From positions 1,804,209-1,868,208 of the forward strand of contig KL647311.1 in the NCBI GenBank assembly GCA_000727475.1: DNA of 64,000 bases, read 5' to 3'. Each line of letters opens with the position of its first letter. The stretch's first letter is position 1. Source of the stretch: Sarcocystis neurona. Its lineage: Eukaryota > Apicomplexa > Conoidasida > Eucoccidiorida > Sarcocystidae. The notes under the pieces were generated by a model. It saw nothing but the letters and a program-made list of their open reading frames with translations, was not told where the DNA came from and made no database searches. Position numbers and translations under genes: made by a program. Below, piece by piece: positions 11,801 to 22,959 of this stretch.

Positions 11801-13916
11801 TCTGTTATCTGCGCGCGCAGAAGAGGATGAAGCTCGAAATCATCTGGTCACTCGTAAAAAGAGACACGCTCACGAGAGAACGCCTGCGTACGTCTTCTGC
11901 CCGCGCGTACGCGTATTGCACGTCTGCACATATATGCACGTTTCTCTTTCTACAGATACTTCTGTTAAGGCGTTTGTTTCTACGTGCGTACCGTCAAAAA
12001 GAGACGCATGCGGTTGTAAAAGATAGGTTACTACACTAGCATCTACACGCATGAACACATTTCCGTAGGAATCTTATTCTGCTGATACTCACATAGTTAA
12101 TCGAATAAATTGCTTCCATAGACTTCTCAATGCAGCCAGGGCACGTCGTCCAGCCGTGGCAATGGTCTCTCCTCGCATGTCTCCGAGGACTGCATTTGTA
12201 TCTCGGTGTGTATATATATGTGTGTGCGTGTATATATATAAATATATAGCGAGAGGGAGAAGGAGAGGTGCATGGATGTGTCTGACTGCCAGAGATTCGA
12301 ACGTCCTGAGAGAATTGTGTTTATATTTGTGAATGATGCGAAAGGATTTACTTCTGGAAGCGAAAAGAATATCTGCTGTCGTATTTTTTGACCGAACTGC
12401 ACTGGGAGATAAAAGGTCGCGTATGCTTGTCGAGGCGGGAGAAGCAAGAAGACGACAATTTTGTCCTTCCGTACTTTTGAAGTGTCCTCCTATGCAGGCG
12501 AAGGAGGTGAAAGCAGATGCTTGCGGAGACCAGAGAACTCTCTGTCTGTCTGTCTGGTTTTTTCTTTTTTTTGTAAGAAGTCTTCAACGAGAAACAGCGG
12601 ACAGTTCTTCTAGGAGAGAACCCCGGCGCACCATTTCTACACGTGTTCGATCACTTCTCGTGGGGCAGCCATTCGCCAGCAGCAGCCCTGCTACGTCATG
12701 GGGTGGAAAAGCCGGTGCTGAACGACGAGGCCAGCAGCAGTGATAGACTTTATTATAAGGTGGATAAGTCGTTTCTTTTTGACTCCACACCGGCAAAACG
12801 ACGCCGCCAGTAGTTTTACTAGTAGTAGCAGTAGTAGTAGTAGAGTATGATAAGGTGGGTAAACTGTTGGAGCGGGGAAGTACAACGTGGGATGAAAAGC
12901 CATTTGTCTGCTTCTCTTCATCGAAGAAAGTATGCCAGCGGTAGTGCCTCGTGGCAGAAGTATGCCAGCGGTAATATCTCGTCAGGGGGGTGACCCGCTG
13001 CTGTTCGGTTTTCGTTGAAAAAACGAAGCTTCGCCATCGGTAGTACGTCGTACAATGGGAAACGCGTTTACGCGTCCTTCTTTTGGGGGAACGCATGGCA
13101 GGAATATACTCGTAAAAGCCGTTTATCTATCCTTCTTCACTAGAAAACATATGGCAGAAATAGTAGTAAAAAGCCTTTAGGTGTCGTCCAAAAAACTGTG
13201 ACAGCAGTAGTATACGCTGGGGTGGGAGAAGCCGTTGGGATGCGAAGGTGCAAATGTAAATTGAGGAAAGGGACAAAGAAGTACCCACCACCAGCTCACT
13301 ATGCGGAAAATCTTACATTTTTTTTCCAAGAAGACACGGTCGAAGAGAGATTTACGCAGAAAAAGGACCTGCTTGTTAGGCGTTCCGCTTCTCACACGAG
13401 GAGGGACTGGGAGCCTGCTGGTGGCAGATTTGTGGAGAGCGGACGACGTTTCTTCGTAGAAACGCCTGAGGAGCATTTTCTCGCGTGCAAAGTCTAAGTT
13501 TTACGCCCTTTGGTTGTTGCTGCGTTCGAAGTGACTCTCTTCTTATCTTCAGAAAAAGCAGCACTCCGACTTTCTTCCTCTCTCGCTCATCCATTTTTTC
13601 TTTGCTCACTCATTGTAGTGGTTTCTCTGTGTGCTTGTATGTATGGACGTATATGTATATGGATGTGCGTATGTCTGTGTGTACATGTATATGTATGTAT
13701 GTATATGTATGTATATGGATTTATGTGCATGTATGTATATGTATGTATCTGTGTGTGTGCGTGTATGTATGTATATGTATGTATATGTATAGGTATGTAT
13801 ATGTATATGCCTCTATGTGCGTATGTATGTATATGTATGTACGTACGTATATGTATGTGTATGTATGTATAGGTATATGCGTATGTGTGTGTGTGTGTGC
13901 ATATACGCATATATAC

Positions 13917-13947
<31 letters not shown>

Positions 13948-14325
13948 TAGATATGTGTATACACATGTGTGTACGTATGGACGAGGTAGTGGTGTCGTGG
14001 GACCGTGGTGCTGAGCTGTTGGCGTCCTTCCGTGTACATAAAGAGTGCCAGCATCTTTCCTGCGTCTACTTTTCTTTTGCGGTGCTGCGCGTGTCCGTCT
14101 GTGCAGCACTTTGTTCCTTCCCTGAACGAAAATATTCTCATCTACGAGACGCTGCACCTGATATTGCTCCGATCGTCCCAACGCCTGAGGCAGCAGCAGC
14201 AACAGCAACAACAGCAGCAGCAGAGCTGTTCACGCGCGCTGTTTCCTCCGCACCACCGAGCTCCCGTTTGCCGTTCAAACTGCAACAAAAATGCGTCAAC
14301 TTTTCATTCCGGAAAATTTAAGTAG
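8880..14325 (+). CDS. PIGH: PIG-H-type GPI-GlcNAc transferase subunit (5' end unresolved)
   Basis: Likely subunit of the ER complex that transfers GlcNAc to phosphatidylinositol, the first step of GPI-anchor synthesis. Three exons join in phase 0. The first ends at 9363 (donor GTACGT) and carries ERLLCVEGLGVQL, then EFIDASRVSDILINE. The second, 10740-10817, reads GFRMWDAIFYVGIVV..LPVLFVPFK (acceptor TTCTTCTGCCCAG, donor GTAAGA). The third, 14107-14325, begins HFVPSLNENILIYETLHL and runs to a stop. These match, in order, the PIG-H blocks for LLxxxxLGxQ, the INE motif, the YYL hydrophobic strand and the PxLxxxIxIY block. The first exon frame is open back to about 8880 and passes through Leu- and Ala-rich hydrophobic segments where a membrane hairpin is expected. 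However, CTG-derived Cys/Leu codons fill it and a possible acceptor ends at 9247, so only 9248-9363 is firm. The last exon holds an in-frame run of 11 Gln. Introns are 1376 and 3289 bases. Function is known from the family. Confidence 0.78.
8990..9245. repeat. CTG tract at the 5' edge of PIG-H
   Basis: Interrupted CTG/TGC units. In the PIG-H frame the tract reads Leu-rich, then Cys-rich, then Ala-rich, directly before the first conserved PIG-H block. It is either coding (the membrane hairpin) or the end of an intron closing at CTTGTCTAG. The sequence alone does not decide. Confidence 0.7.
9440..10360. repeat. TA/TG/GATA microsatellites in PIG-H intron 1
   Basis: TACGTATA-type units lie at about 9485-9720, a GATA array at about 9803-9843, and TA/TG runs at about 9860-10350. 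All fall within the intron between the first two recognised PIG-H exons. The 3' part of the intron (10381-10640) is strongly pyrimidine-rich. Confidence 0.75.
11173..12039 (+). other. Exon-like segments inside PIG-H intron 2
   Basis: Two unexplained stretches lie here. The first, 11173-11243, follows a good acceptor (TTCCTTTTCGCAG), precedes GTGAGT and reads GNLFVMNGGAF..SYFPCC in phase 0. The second is a plus-strand frame from 11281 to 12039. It passes through an Ala-rich CAG tract (11350-11540) into non-repetitive, charged sequence with GHFFGRSRGRRKLPLEKLAEEE and then RAQKRMKLEIIWSLVKRD, which looks more like protein than repeat shadow. Neither fits the PIG-H family between its second and third blocks. 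They could be alternative exons, a nested gene or chance frames. I do not recognise them. Confidence 0.3.
12900..13240. other. Short recurring GTATGCCAGCGGTA-like motif
   Basis: Variants of a word around ATGCCAGCGGTA recur at about 12929, 12960 and, more diverged, near 13031 and 13150, in intronic DNA of PIG-H. The remainder of 12040-13600 shows no gene signal. Confidence 0.35.
13635..13970. repeat. TATG-repeat array
   Basis: About 330 bases of nearly continuous ATGT/TATG units with interspersed CGTA and a terminal TA run (about 13915-13940). It lies upstream of the last PIG-H exon. All frames alternate Met/Tyr/Val/Cys (plus) or His/Ile/Thr/Tyr (minus) and are repeat products. Confidence 0.9.
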
Positions 14326-14344
14326 CAATACGCACAAGCCTACG

Positions 14345-14900
14345 ACATGTAAATATATATATATATACATACGAGATACGCGTGTATGTCGTTCTACGTG
14401 TTTGTACGTAGGTATATATATATATATGCGTGTCCGTAAACGTCCCCTCTGTGTGTGTGTATTTGCTATGATGATACTCTAGCCTCTCCAACAGGCAAAA
14501 TGTGTGTATGTATACATACATATACATGCACGTGTATATGTATAGGTGCGTTGCCATTTACACGTGTCCATAAATATATATATAGAGAGAGATAGGTAGA
14601 TAGATAGATATATGCACATACGTAAGCACATGTGCGCGTGTAGATAACGGCGTCCCCCCACGTCTTTGTATACGTACGTACGCATATGTATGCGTACGTT
14701 TATGGTCGTCGTGGTGTATCTGTCTATATGTAGATTGAGTTTGTGTGTGTGGGTGCCTATACATGAGTGTATCAAGCAAAATATATTCATATATCAATTT
14801 ATTTTCCCAGACACGAGTAGTGGGTGGTAATACTATACTGGGCATATATACATGTATACGTGTGTATATATGTACGCGTATACGGAAATGTTTTTATGCA
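14345..14900. repeat. TA and GATA microsatellites 3' of PIG-H
   Basis: TA runs at about 14352-14368, 14412-14427 and 14572-14583, followed by a GATA run to about 14610 and TACG words to about 14700. No gene is visible from 14326 to about 15500. Confidence 0.7.
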
Positions 14901-15499
14901 CGCGAAGATATTATATACAACATACACCTGTCAGTGGTCGCCTATGAGTGTACGCGTAGAACTCTGTATTTCGCCAAAGTTTATCTGGCAAGTGGGAAAG
15001 TAGGTGTCTGCAGCCCGACGTGTGTACACGTGTACGTATGCTCATGGGTGGCGGTGTATCCTCACAACTACCCACCCGTGCTCCTTCGCACATCTTGTAT
15101 ATATTCGTCTGTGCACGTGCACGAGCACAAAGAACCGCATAAAGCTGTGTGAGTATCCCAGCGCAGCACACCGGCGTCACGTAAAGTGGGTGGAACGTAC
15201 AGAGTAGCTACAGGTGAACCGGCACGGGAGTCTTTGTTTTTAAGTAGTTGTTTCGGAGTTCCGCCCCATGGGGTGTTTACAGGGTCGTGGGCCTTCTCAA
15301 CTGCGAGAACGGATGTGTACGCTTGAATTGGCGTATCCGTTGTTTGCTGGATTCTTCCGTTGTTCTACTGCTTGTTCATGAACTTTTGTACCGTCACTTG
15401 TTTTTGTCGGAGAAATCCATTTTAACCCCCTCCTGCGAGTAAGGGGCGTTTCTGGTAGAGACGCACACTCGTTGCGCGTGGATACACCACCTGTTTTTT

Positions 15500-18300
15500 A
15501 AGCGACGTGCTGGATTTAGGCTGATGATACGCAAACCTAATTCACAACACTGCAACGCGCCTATTGACAAGTGCCACTAACTTTCAGTATTCTCTGCTGA
15601 CGGTGCCTGCGTCCCCCTCAGTGGATCTACAAGTTTTGTTTTGTTTTTTTTTTTGCGCTACTCTGCAATTGTGTGCCCGGTTATCAGAAAACTTTTTTGT
15701 CAGTGCGTCTTGTACGGTGTTGGTACCACAACGCTTGTACCTCTCCATGAATAACAACAAGCGACTACCGCCGGAGATCTATTCTTCTGCCGCTCCGCCT
15801 TCGGTAGATTTGCTTGAAAGCCGTTCTTTTTGATCCATACTGTAGTCAAATATTTTCCTTGGAACAGTTTTTTCTACAATTGCGGTCACTCTAACGTACG
15901 GAAATAGTATCTCTCATACACAAGTTCGAGTGTGAGTCTTCGCGGGTGGTCAGTATCAAGCTCTAGATTGGGGAGAGAACAGCAGGTTTATGCCTACCCC
16001 TCACCGTCCGCGCAACTCTGATAAAAGGAAATCTCAGTGGATAATACTAAGGAGTACACGAACAAGACGGACGTCTTCAAAATCACAGTCGTTCTATATC
16101 TGGTAGCTGTATATTTCTCAGGCAAGATACGAATTTGCTTCACGGGATTGAGTACAAATACAGCGTACATGAACTACGCTTCAAGAGGTCCCAATTTCAA
16201 GAACTGTAGTGGTTCCTCAATCAGTTATTTCAGCGCGTATTATCAGAATAATGAAAACTACCATAGTGTGTTGCACTGTTCACGGCAGTTGATATTTCCG
16301 TGCATTATCGTCAGGAAATTGGACAACTTCAATGTGAATTTTTTACAGCTGATTGTGACGCTTGAAGCAGTCTTCGCGTATACGTTCTTATCCTGCAGTC
16401 TTGTAAGATGCGTCAAAGCTTCGTGCAGCTGAGGGGATGCTTCTGACACTTTTACGAATCCACTTTGTAAAATTTCGCATTCGAGAGTTCGCAAGGCTGA
16501 TACCTCACATTTGAAGCGAGTTCCTCCAATGTCGCACTGCGTGACAGTTCGACAAGTTGGATTTTCTTTATCTGAAAGTTCTGCGTGATTGTTTATCGAG
16601 AAGATTTTATCATTTCGGTCAGAAAAATTTGAACCTCACCCAGTAACGCCTCCAGCACTATGCTGTTATTTGGGGGAGATTCCAGTACTTTTTACCGGCA
16701 ACATTGCCACATTTGATACTTTCTGCAGAGAAAACTATCCCTTATGGTGGGTAGGCCCTACGTAGAAGACTTACTGCTGAAAAGTTGCAAAATGCTCAGC
16801 GCTAGGCAGTTTTTGAGCCACTGTACACCTATTGCTTAGGTAGGCAGTTTTTGAGCCGCTTTACACCTATTACTTAGATCCTGCAGAACGGAACAATGGT
16901 CGCACCTGGTGAGCTCCAAAGCCTCTTTTTGTAGCTTGTGACACTTCGTGCAAGTCGCTGAAGATGTTGCATTCAGGCGAGCAAAGCACGCGCAATTTAG
17001 TGGAGACAGAGACAAGTGCATCTACCCAAATTGATGTTGACGAATGAGTTAACGTCGTCAAATTTCCTTTATGATACACTTGTTAGAGTTCGTAACGTCA
17101 ATCGAGAAGCCCTACACGTTTTCGCAGGAAAACGTATGTTGAGTGTAAGAATTATTGTTTTTGATCGTTCTTCAATCACTCGAAGCAGAGTCCCAGAACT
17201 TCCGCAAGTGGTGTCGAAAGAGAACTTCCTCACTCCACACAAACAAGTGTCACACGTAGGTAAACACGCGTATTTAGGAAGAATGCCCCTTTTTCAAGTA
17301 CAACTTTGAGGTGTGACTGATTTTGTAAATCTGCTTCCTGCTGCATCTCTAAGCGGTTATTAGGAAGCTGTTCTACCAAATGTTAGTAAATTTTCCAAAA
17401 TATGGAGTGTTTTAAGGTACTGTTGTTGATGTTTACGAACCTGTACAACTATAGATGAAGTAATCCTTGATTGAGAATACACTCTTAAGTTGGAGCTCGT
17501 TCTCTGCTTGAAACAGCGTCCCCGTGGATAAAGCAGCAAACACGTTTTTAAAAATATTCTAGAAGGCCACCTGGCTCGCTACGTGGCTTTGCTTAGCCGA
17601 TTCACTACAAGTAAAAACTGCCTTTGCGAGGTGTTGGTAAAGGTGTGTCTACACGACATAAACAGCGTAACCATACGAACTCCTTTGATACGGCGTGTCC
17701 GCCCTTTCTGCATAGAAAAAGAGCAAAGCTTAGAGGAGCTTGGATTTTGTGTCACTGTTAACTGGAAACGGCACTACCGAAGAAGCAACACCTTCAAGAC
17801 GCGTTGCAATCATGGTAGATGCTTTAACATTCAGTTGTTAAGAAGGTGTACGCAGATAAAACATTACAGTGGCAAAGAATTACACGTGTCTTTGCCTCGT
17901 CTGCTTTATGTACAGACTGCATATACGTCTGCCACTCTCGCCTATAAGGCATGACCCTTTCCTTTCTAAGTGATGCCCGAGGGGCACGGGAACAGCATTT
18001 CAAGGATGATACATCACGTACTGCCCTAGGAGCAGCGCAAGAAAGCAATTTGTTAAATGTGAAAGTGGCATCCGCTTTTCAGCTGAAGTTTGTACGTGTG
18101 ACAAGCGTCGCCTGCAAGTGCGTTCCCGAAGATGTTTCTTGAAGATATACGCATCTGGGGAAATGCTTGCAGCAAAAAAAGTGAACTGATTGGCGTAAAT
18201 TGGCAGAAGTGGGAACACGTGTATATTTGCTTCTATACAAAGATATAAAGAAGACGTGTTCCCACGGAAGGTTTACGGCGTCATATTAAGCTCAGACACA
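15500..18300. other. Repeat-poor island with diverged coding-like segments
   Basis: Simple repeats nearly vanish here. On the minus strand a frame from about 16647 down to 16258 reads as ordinary protein (blocks FKCEVSALRTLECE, PQLHEALTHLTRLQDK and TISCKKFTLKLSNF). A related frame at about 17079-16870 contains STKLRVLCSPECN and DLHEVSQATKRGF. The two align at DNA level over roughly 150 bases, including GAATGC, GTGTCA and CTGCAGGAT. This suggests an old tandem duplication of Cys-containing exons, now perhaps decayed. No complete gene model is possible and the family is not recognised. Confidence 0.35.
16803..16876. repeat. 38-base tandem duplication
   Basis: Two adjacent copies (16803-16840 and 16841-16876) both start TAGGCAGTTTTTGAGCC and share the core ACACCTATT, with a few substitutions. 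Confidence 0.85.
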
Positions 18301-18899
18301 CCCCAGCAAGGGCTACAAAGTATGTAGGCACCAAAAGTTGACTAGAAAGAGATATAGGACTATAAGCATGTATCCCCTGCATACGCGGATATAAAGGAAG
18401 GTATATTTGAAGTGAATATGTGTATTTCTGTAGGGACAGATACGCGGCAGACGAAGAAAGTCGCACGCCCTGCAACGCAGATCAAGAACCGTTCCGGCGC
18501 TTTCAAGCGTGAAGAATGACACTCACACACGTATCCAGAGAAAGCGAGACAACTGCGTATACGTTTCAATGAGATGTACGGGAAAAACATTTGTAGTCTA
18601 TTGTTGTGCAATGGTACACTTCTACGCGAGCGAGTCAGACAGACAAGTGCGCATGTGTGGTTTTTTTGCGTGCGCTTCTCGAAGACAGATATAGGAGTGT
18701 ACACATATGTCGCTTGAATGGTAGTGAGAGCAGTGGACACACAGAGAGTGCCCGAGCTGAGCCCGGACTTTAGGTGACCTACACGACGAGAAGGCCACAG
18801 GTGACGATACGCACTTGCAGGAGTCTCTCGTTGTCTTTTTATGTAAAAAGAGATGTGAATTCATCTACTATTTCCTCTGCACTGATTTGTTGTTCGTAC

Positions 18900-19747
18900 A
18901 CATTAGGTTTTTTTAAAAAAGGGAATTTTTCTACATAGAAACACAACGTGCCAAAGACGTAGTGATACACGAAAAAGCGTACATGCGTACGTACGTGCTT
19001 ATGAGACAAGAAGTCAACAGTTACACTGGCGTAAATACGTATGAGATATATATGTGTATATTCGTGTACGTATTTAAGGAAACATCAACGCAGAAATCTG
19101 TACACTTATGCGTATGTATATAGAAGTGCTCGTGTGTATATCTAAATATACGTTTACGTATGTATACCCAGGTGTATGAACATTCGGATATGTGCGCAAA
19201 TATGTGCGTGTGTAAATATACAGAAACCTGAACACAAAGAAAGTGTGGACGGCAAATCAGTAGTGAAACAGAAGACACACGCGAATGTGGTTGTCAGAAG
19301 TAGCGCTCAAACCCAAGGGCGAACCTGCACGCAGAAGCATAAGTGAATCCTCAGTGGTCCATACACTTTTACTGTACGTCCTGGTTCTTCTGCTGACACC
19401 AACACGTACATCTGATCTGTCTTTGTTTCCCCACTTTTCTTAAGAGCTGAATCACGACGGGCGCACCCAATTGTGTACGTCTATGGTGTTCAATGAAGGC
19501 AAGATTAAACTCGGAAATAACAGACGTGTATGTAAGAGTGTATACGGTAGTTTAGAATTCGGGCATCTGCACGTCTAGACAAGTACGTCTGCAGATTCGT
19601 GCAGCAAAGATATCCCGGCACGACGCGAGATGAAGAAGCGTGTTCGCAGCCCGTACCCCGCAGCGTGTTCCCGACCCCATACTTAAGCCAGTATGTGTGA
19701 ATACTTATACATATGGGAAAATGGAGGAGGGCAAAGTGTACGTTGAA

Positions 19748-19779
<32 letters not shown>

Positions 19780-19900
19780 CTGTATATATCTCTGTGTATA
19801 CATATCTGTGTCTGTCCGTCGCTTCAGCGAAACATTATCTATAGGCGTGTTCACCTATGATTTTAATGTTCGTCTTGAATTTTGAAAACGTGTAGACTTT
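18900..19900. other. Non-coding stretch with TACG words and a TA/GA run
   Basis: Scattered TATG/TACG units lie at about 19030-19230 and a TA run followed by GA repeats at about 19748-19780. Frames are short and repeat-derived. I see no gene. Confidence 0.6.
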
Positions 19901-19928
19901 TCGACAGAGATTTTCGGTGAGCACCTTC

Positions 19929-22900
19929 CTAGTTTTCCACCACTTGCAAAGGGGCCTGCTTTACGCGGTAACTAGAATACCTCTTGGGACGAGCGTATCT
20001 GATCTGTCCCTGTTTCTGCAGGTGCAGAAAGTCACACGGATGTGCATCTTCTCTCTCGCGTCTTTGCTTACTGGTACATTTTTGAGTGTGTCACCACACC
20101 TACGTAAATCCCCCTCTACATACTTTTTAAACGTGAGTGCAAAAATACCTTCAAGACAACCAAAAACGTTCGCGATGGGTCCGACTCGTTGCCCGGAAAC
20201 ACTACGTGCCAACGCGTTGGTGCTGCTGATAAGCAAAAAATTGAAGAGTTCTGGTTTTCTGCAGCAGCACCGCAGTAGACGTCTTTGTGCTCGGACGTAG
20301 CGAAGGGAGACTTGTCCGTGTGCGCATAGGGGGCTGATTCTTCAGGAGAGTCCTGGTTATTGACAACAACAGCACACTCGCGACATATTTCAACGATCGG
20401 GACGGTTCTCAGAAGATAGAGAGATGGCAAGAGAAAGACAGAGAGACAGATATAATCAGGGAAGCAGAAAGTTACACAAGGAAAATCACATTTTTTGCAG
20501 GTGTCAACAGCATTCGGCAGAAGGACGCAAATGTATAAACAGAGATCCAGGTGCCAATCCTTCTGCAATGCAGACAGACGAACGTAGCGGGTTATAGATA
20601 TAGATACAAAAGGGGAGAGATGCGGGCAGCTGCACATACTGTAAAGACAACATTTCACGGGCGCATGACACACGTGAGGAGGTTCCTCAAAACCAGTACT
20701 GGCAAGGATACACACGCACATATATTTATCCACAAGTCAACATTTGGTCTCATACTTCAGCAAACTAGCCACTCGAGAGCAGCAAGAGGTAGTATGTCGG
20801 GACATTAGCTACGCAGCTGATGGCGCAAAGCTCAAGAAGTTTTCCCGCAGGAGAAACCGAGTCACGGTAGTTAAATGAACAACTAAAGACACACTCGTGA
20901 TTAAAGAAAAGTACAGCGACGATGAAGTTTTGCTTCGTTCAGCAATTGCGTAATGCAGCAGCCAAAGTCTACACACAGCTACGCTTATCCAAGGTACAGC
21001 AGCACACGTGAGTGTGCTGCACGCACGCAGGTGTGCGTAGACAGGCCGGTAGACATCGATTTAGATGTGTGTGTACTGAGCAAATGTACATATCCGGAGT
21101 GCTACTTTATTGCAACGTGCATACTGATCTTGGAAATGCCGGACCCTGCGCATACTTGTACACGAATATGGAATGACCGCATAAGAAAAATGTACTTCCG
21201 GAAGAGCACGGGACGACGCGAGGTACGCATTTGTGTACCTAGACGTATACGTATTTGACTACCTTAGCATAACTGATGCAGTACGTCATCTACGTATTCA
21301 ACACATTAGTGTTGGAATACGTTGTACTTAAGGATCATTCTTCTATTCCGTCTTCATGTTAGAATATTGCTGAAGTGTCACCTGGCGCACAATCCCGGGC
21401 GCACAGATGCGGGTTTCTGACGGAATATATGCGTATAAAACCATGCGTATTCATATATGGACAGATAGATAGATTGACAGATACTCGTGGGTAATGATCC
21501 GCGTAGTTGCACAGAGCATGTGCGAGAGTTCCTGCTTTTCGTACGATTGTCTTAATTTCACATTCTCTCTGGGACGCGTCCTGCTGACACCTATGAACAA
21601 AACTGTAGGATATGTACGTGTACCGTGTAACTGCGCATCCCTCCCCTTCCTGAGGTCGACAATCACCTACTTACTGTTATATGGGGAGAGTCGGGTACAA
21701 TTGCAGCCCAGATACTATCTCGTTTGTTCTCTTTCGCTCCCTCTTCATCAACACCCATGTCGGGGCCTGCATCGCTGACGACCAGGAAGAGTTTGTACAC
21801 CTTGTCGCCGGTGTAGAATTCAACTGGAGTTTCACCGAAGTCTTTCATGTAAACAAAAGTATTCTGTTCATCCAAGTGAGAAAATTCATATGTGCCGTCG
21901 AATACGTCCGGCTGCAGTACTTCCGTTGCAGAAGCACAGCCGAGCTGCGAGAGACAGGATAATTCGAACCCCCAGACGAACAGTTTTCCTGAATCAAAAG
22001 AGAAGAAAATTTCACCAGGGGAAAGGTGGCATAAGCCGAAAACAGGCAAGGCACCTTTTTAGAGTTATCTTTGCCGGAAGATTCGACCACCAAGTCGTTC
22101 GCGTATGTCGTACGCCCCACTTGCTGCGGTCAACCGTTAAAATTTCCGTAGCACTGCACACGTTGAGTAGCCCTCCGAGTATACTGAGTGGAACAACAAG
22201 AAAGAGTGACGGAATTAGTTACCTACATGTATTCGCAGACTTGAAAATACATGTCTTTGTTTGGATTCCCCCTTGTGAGTGTCTTTCATGCGCTACGTGT
22301 CTGCGTTCTCTATACATACTTTTTATGTCTTCGTACAACTCCTCTTAGCACGCACTTCTGTCAACGTCTATGTATTCAGATGGTGCAGGAAGACTCGTGC
22401 ACTCCTGCTACATACGTGATAATTTGACATCCTCTATGCTCTCCTGCAGAGTCTAAAAATATATCTTAATTGCAGTAGTGCCGCACTCTCGCACACCTGA
22501 GTTCCGTTCTATCCTCCTGCGCACGTCAAAGACGAACGAGCAAGTCTGTGTACAACAACGAAGCAGCGGCACTCTGTCACTCGCATTAGTGGGCCAGCAC
22601 GAGGCAGATACACATGTCAACCTTCGTAGAGCCGCTACAAAAACACACAGAGCAAACTATGGACAAACTTTTACGTCACGCCGATGAAGCGATATGCTGT
22701 TGTTTCGCTTGGCAGTAAGTCCATACCTGCTCGTGTCAAAATGGGCCACTGCATTCAATAATGTACGACTATGCAACATGCTTCTCAGAGAAACGAGGAA
22801 TGCATGTGTAACAGCTTACTGATATTTAAAGGGTCCTCCCAGCTGAGTGAAGAAGGCTCTAGCACAATGTCGGGAGGAACTGGAATTTCCATGACAAAAC

Positions 22901-22959
22901 TTTTGCACTTTGATATTTCCGTAGGTGTTCGCTCTTTGGTCATAGAACATTCTTCTCTT
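19929..22959 (-). CDS. Candidate multi-exon gene, function unknown
   Basis: Several minus-strand segments have coding character and good splice sites. The clearest exon, 21944-21675, lies between TCCTGTCTCTCGCAG and GTAAGT, is in phase 0 at both ends and encodes 90 residues with FDGTYEFSHLDEQN and GDKVYKLFLVVSDAG. Upstream, 22959-22820 (acceptor ACCGACAG, donor GTAAGC) includes SKCKSFVMEIPVPPD. A segment at 22183-22114 follows a strong pyrimidine tract and reads NVCSATEIL, echoing CASATEVL in the main exon. Downstream, 20225-20072 (acceptor TTTTTTGCTTATCAG, donor GTAAGC) and 20015-19929 give FGCLEGIFALTFKKY and a final 28 codons to a stop; they are joined by a 56-base intron, which is short. 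A competing frame at about 20417-20149 is also open, and at least one internal exon is missing for the phases to close. The main exon is fairly convincing; the full model is inference. Confidence 0.35.

Noticed and set aside
12285..12310. GATTCGAAC word resembling a tRNA T-loop on the minus strand
   Set aside because: The flanking five bases do not pair as a T-stem, and no matching D- or anticodon arm is visible.
13587..14141. 184-codon minus ORF rich in His/Ile/Thr/Tyr
   Set aside because: A translation of the TATG array; composition follows the repeat unit exactly.
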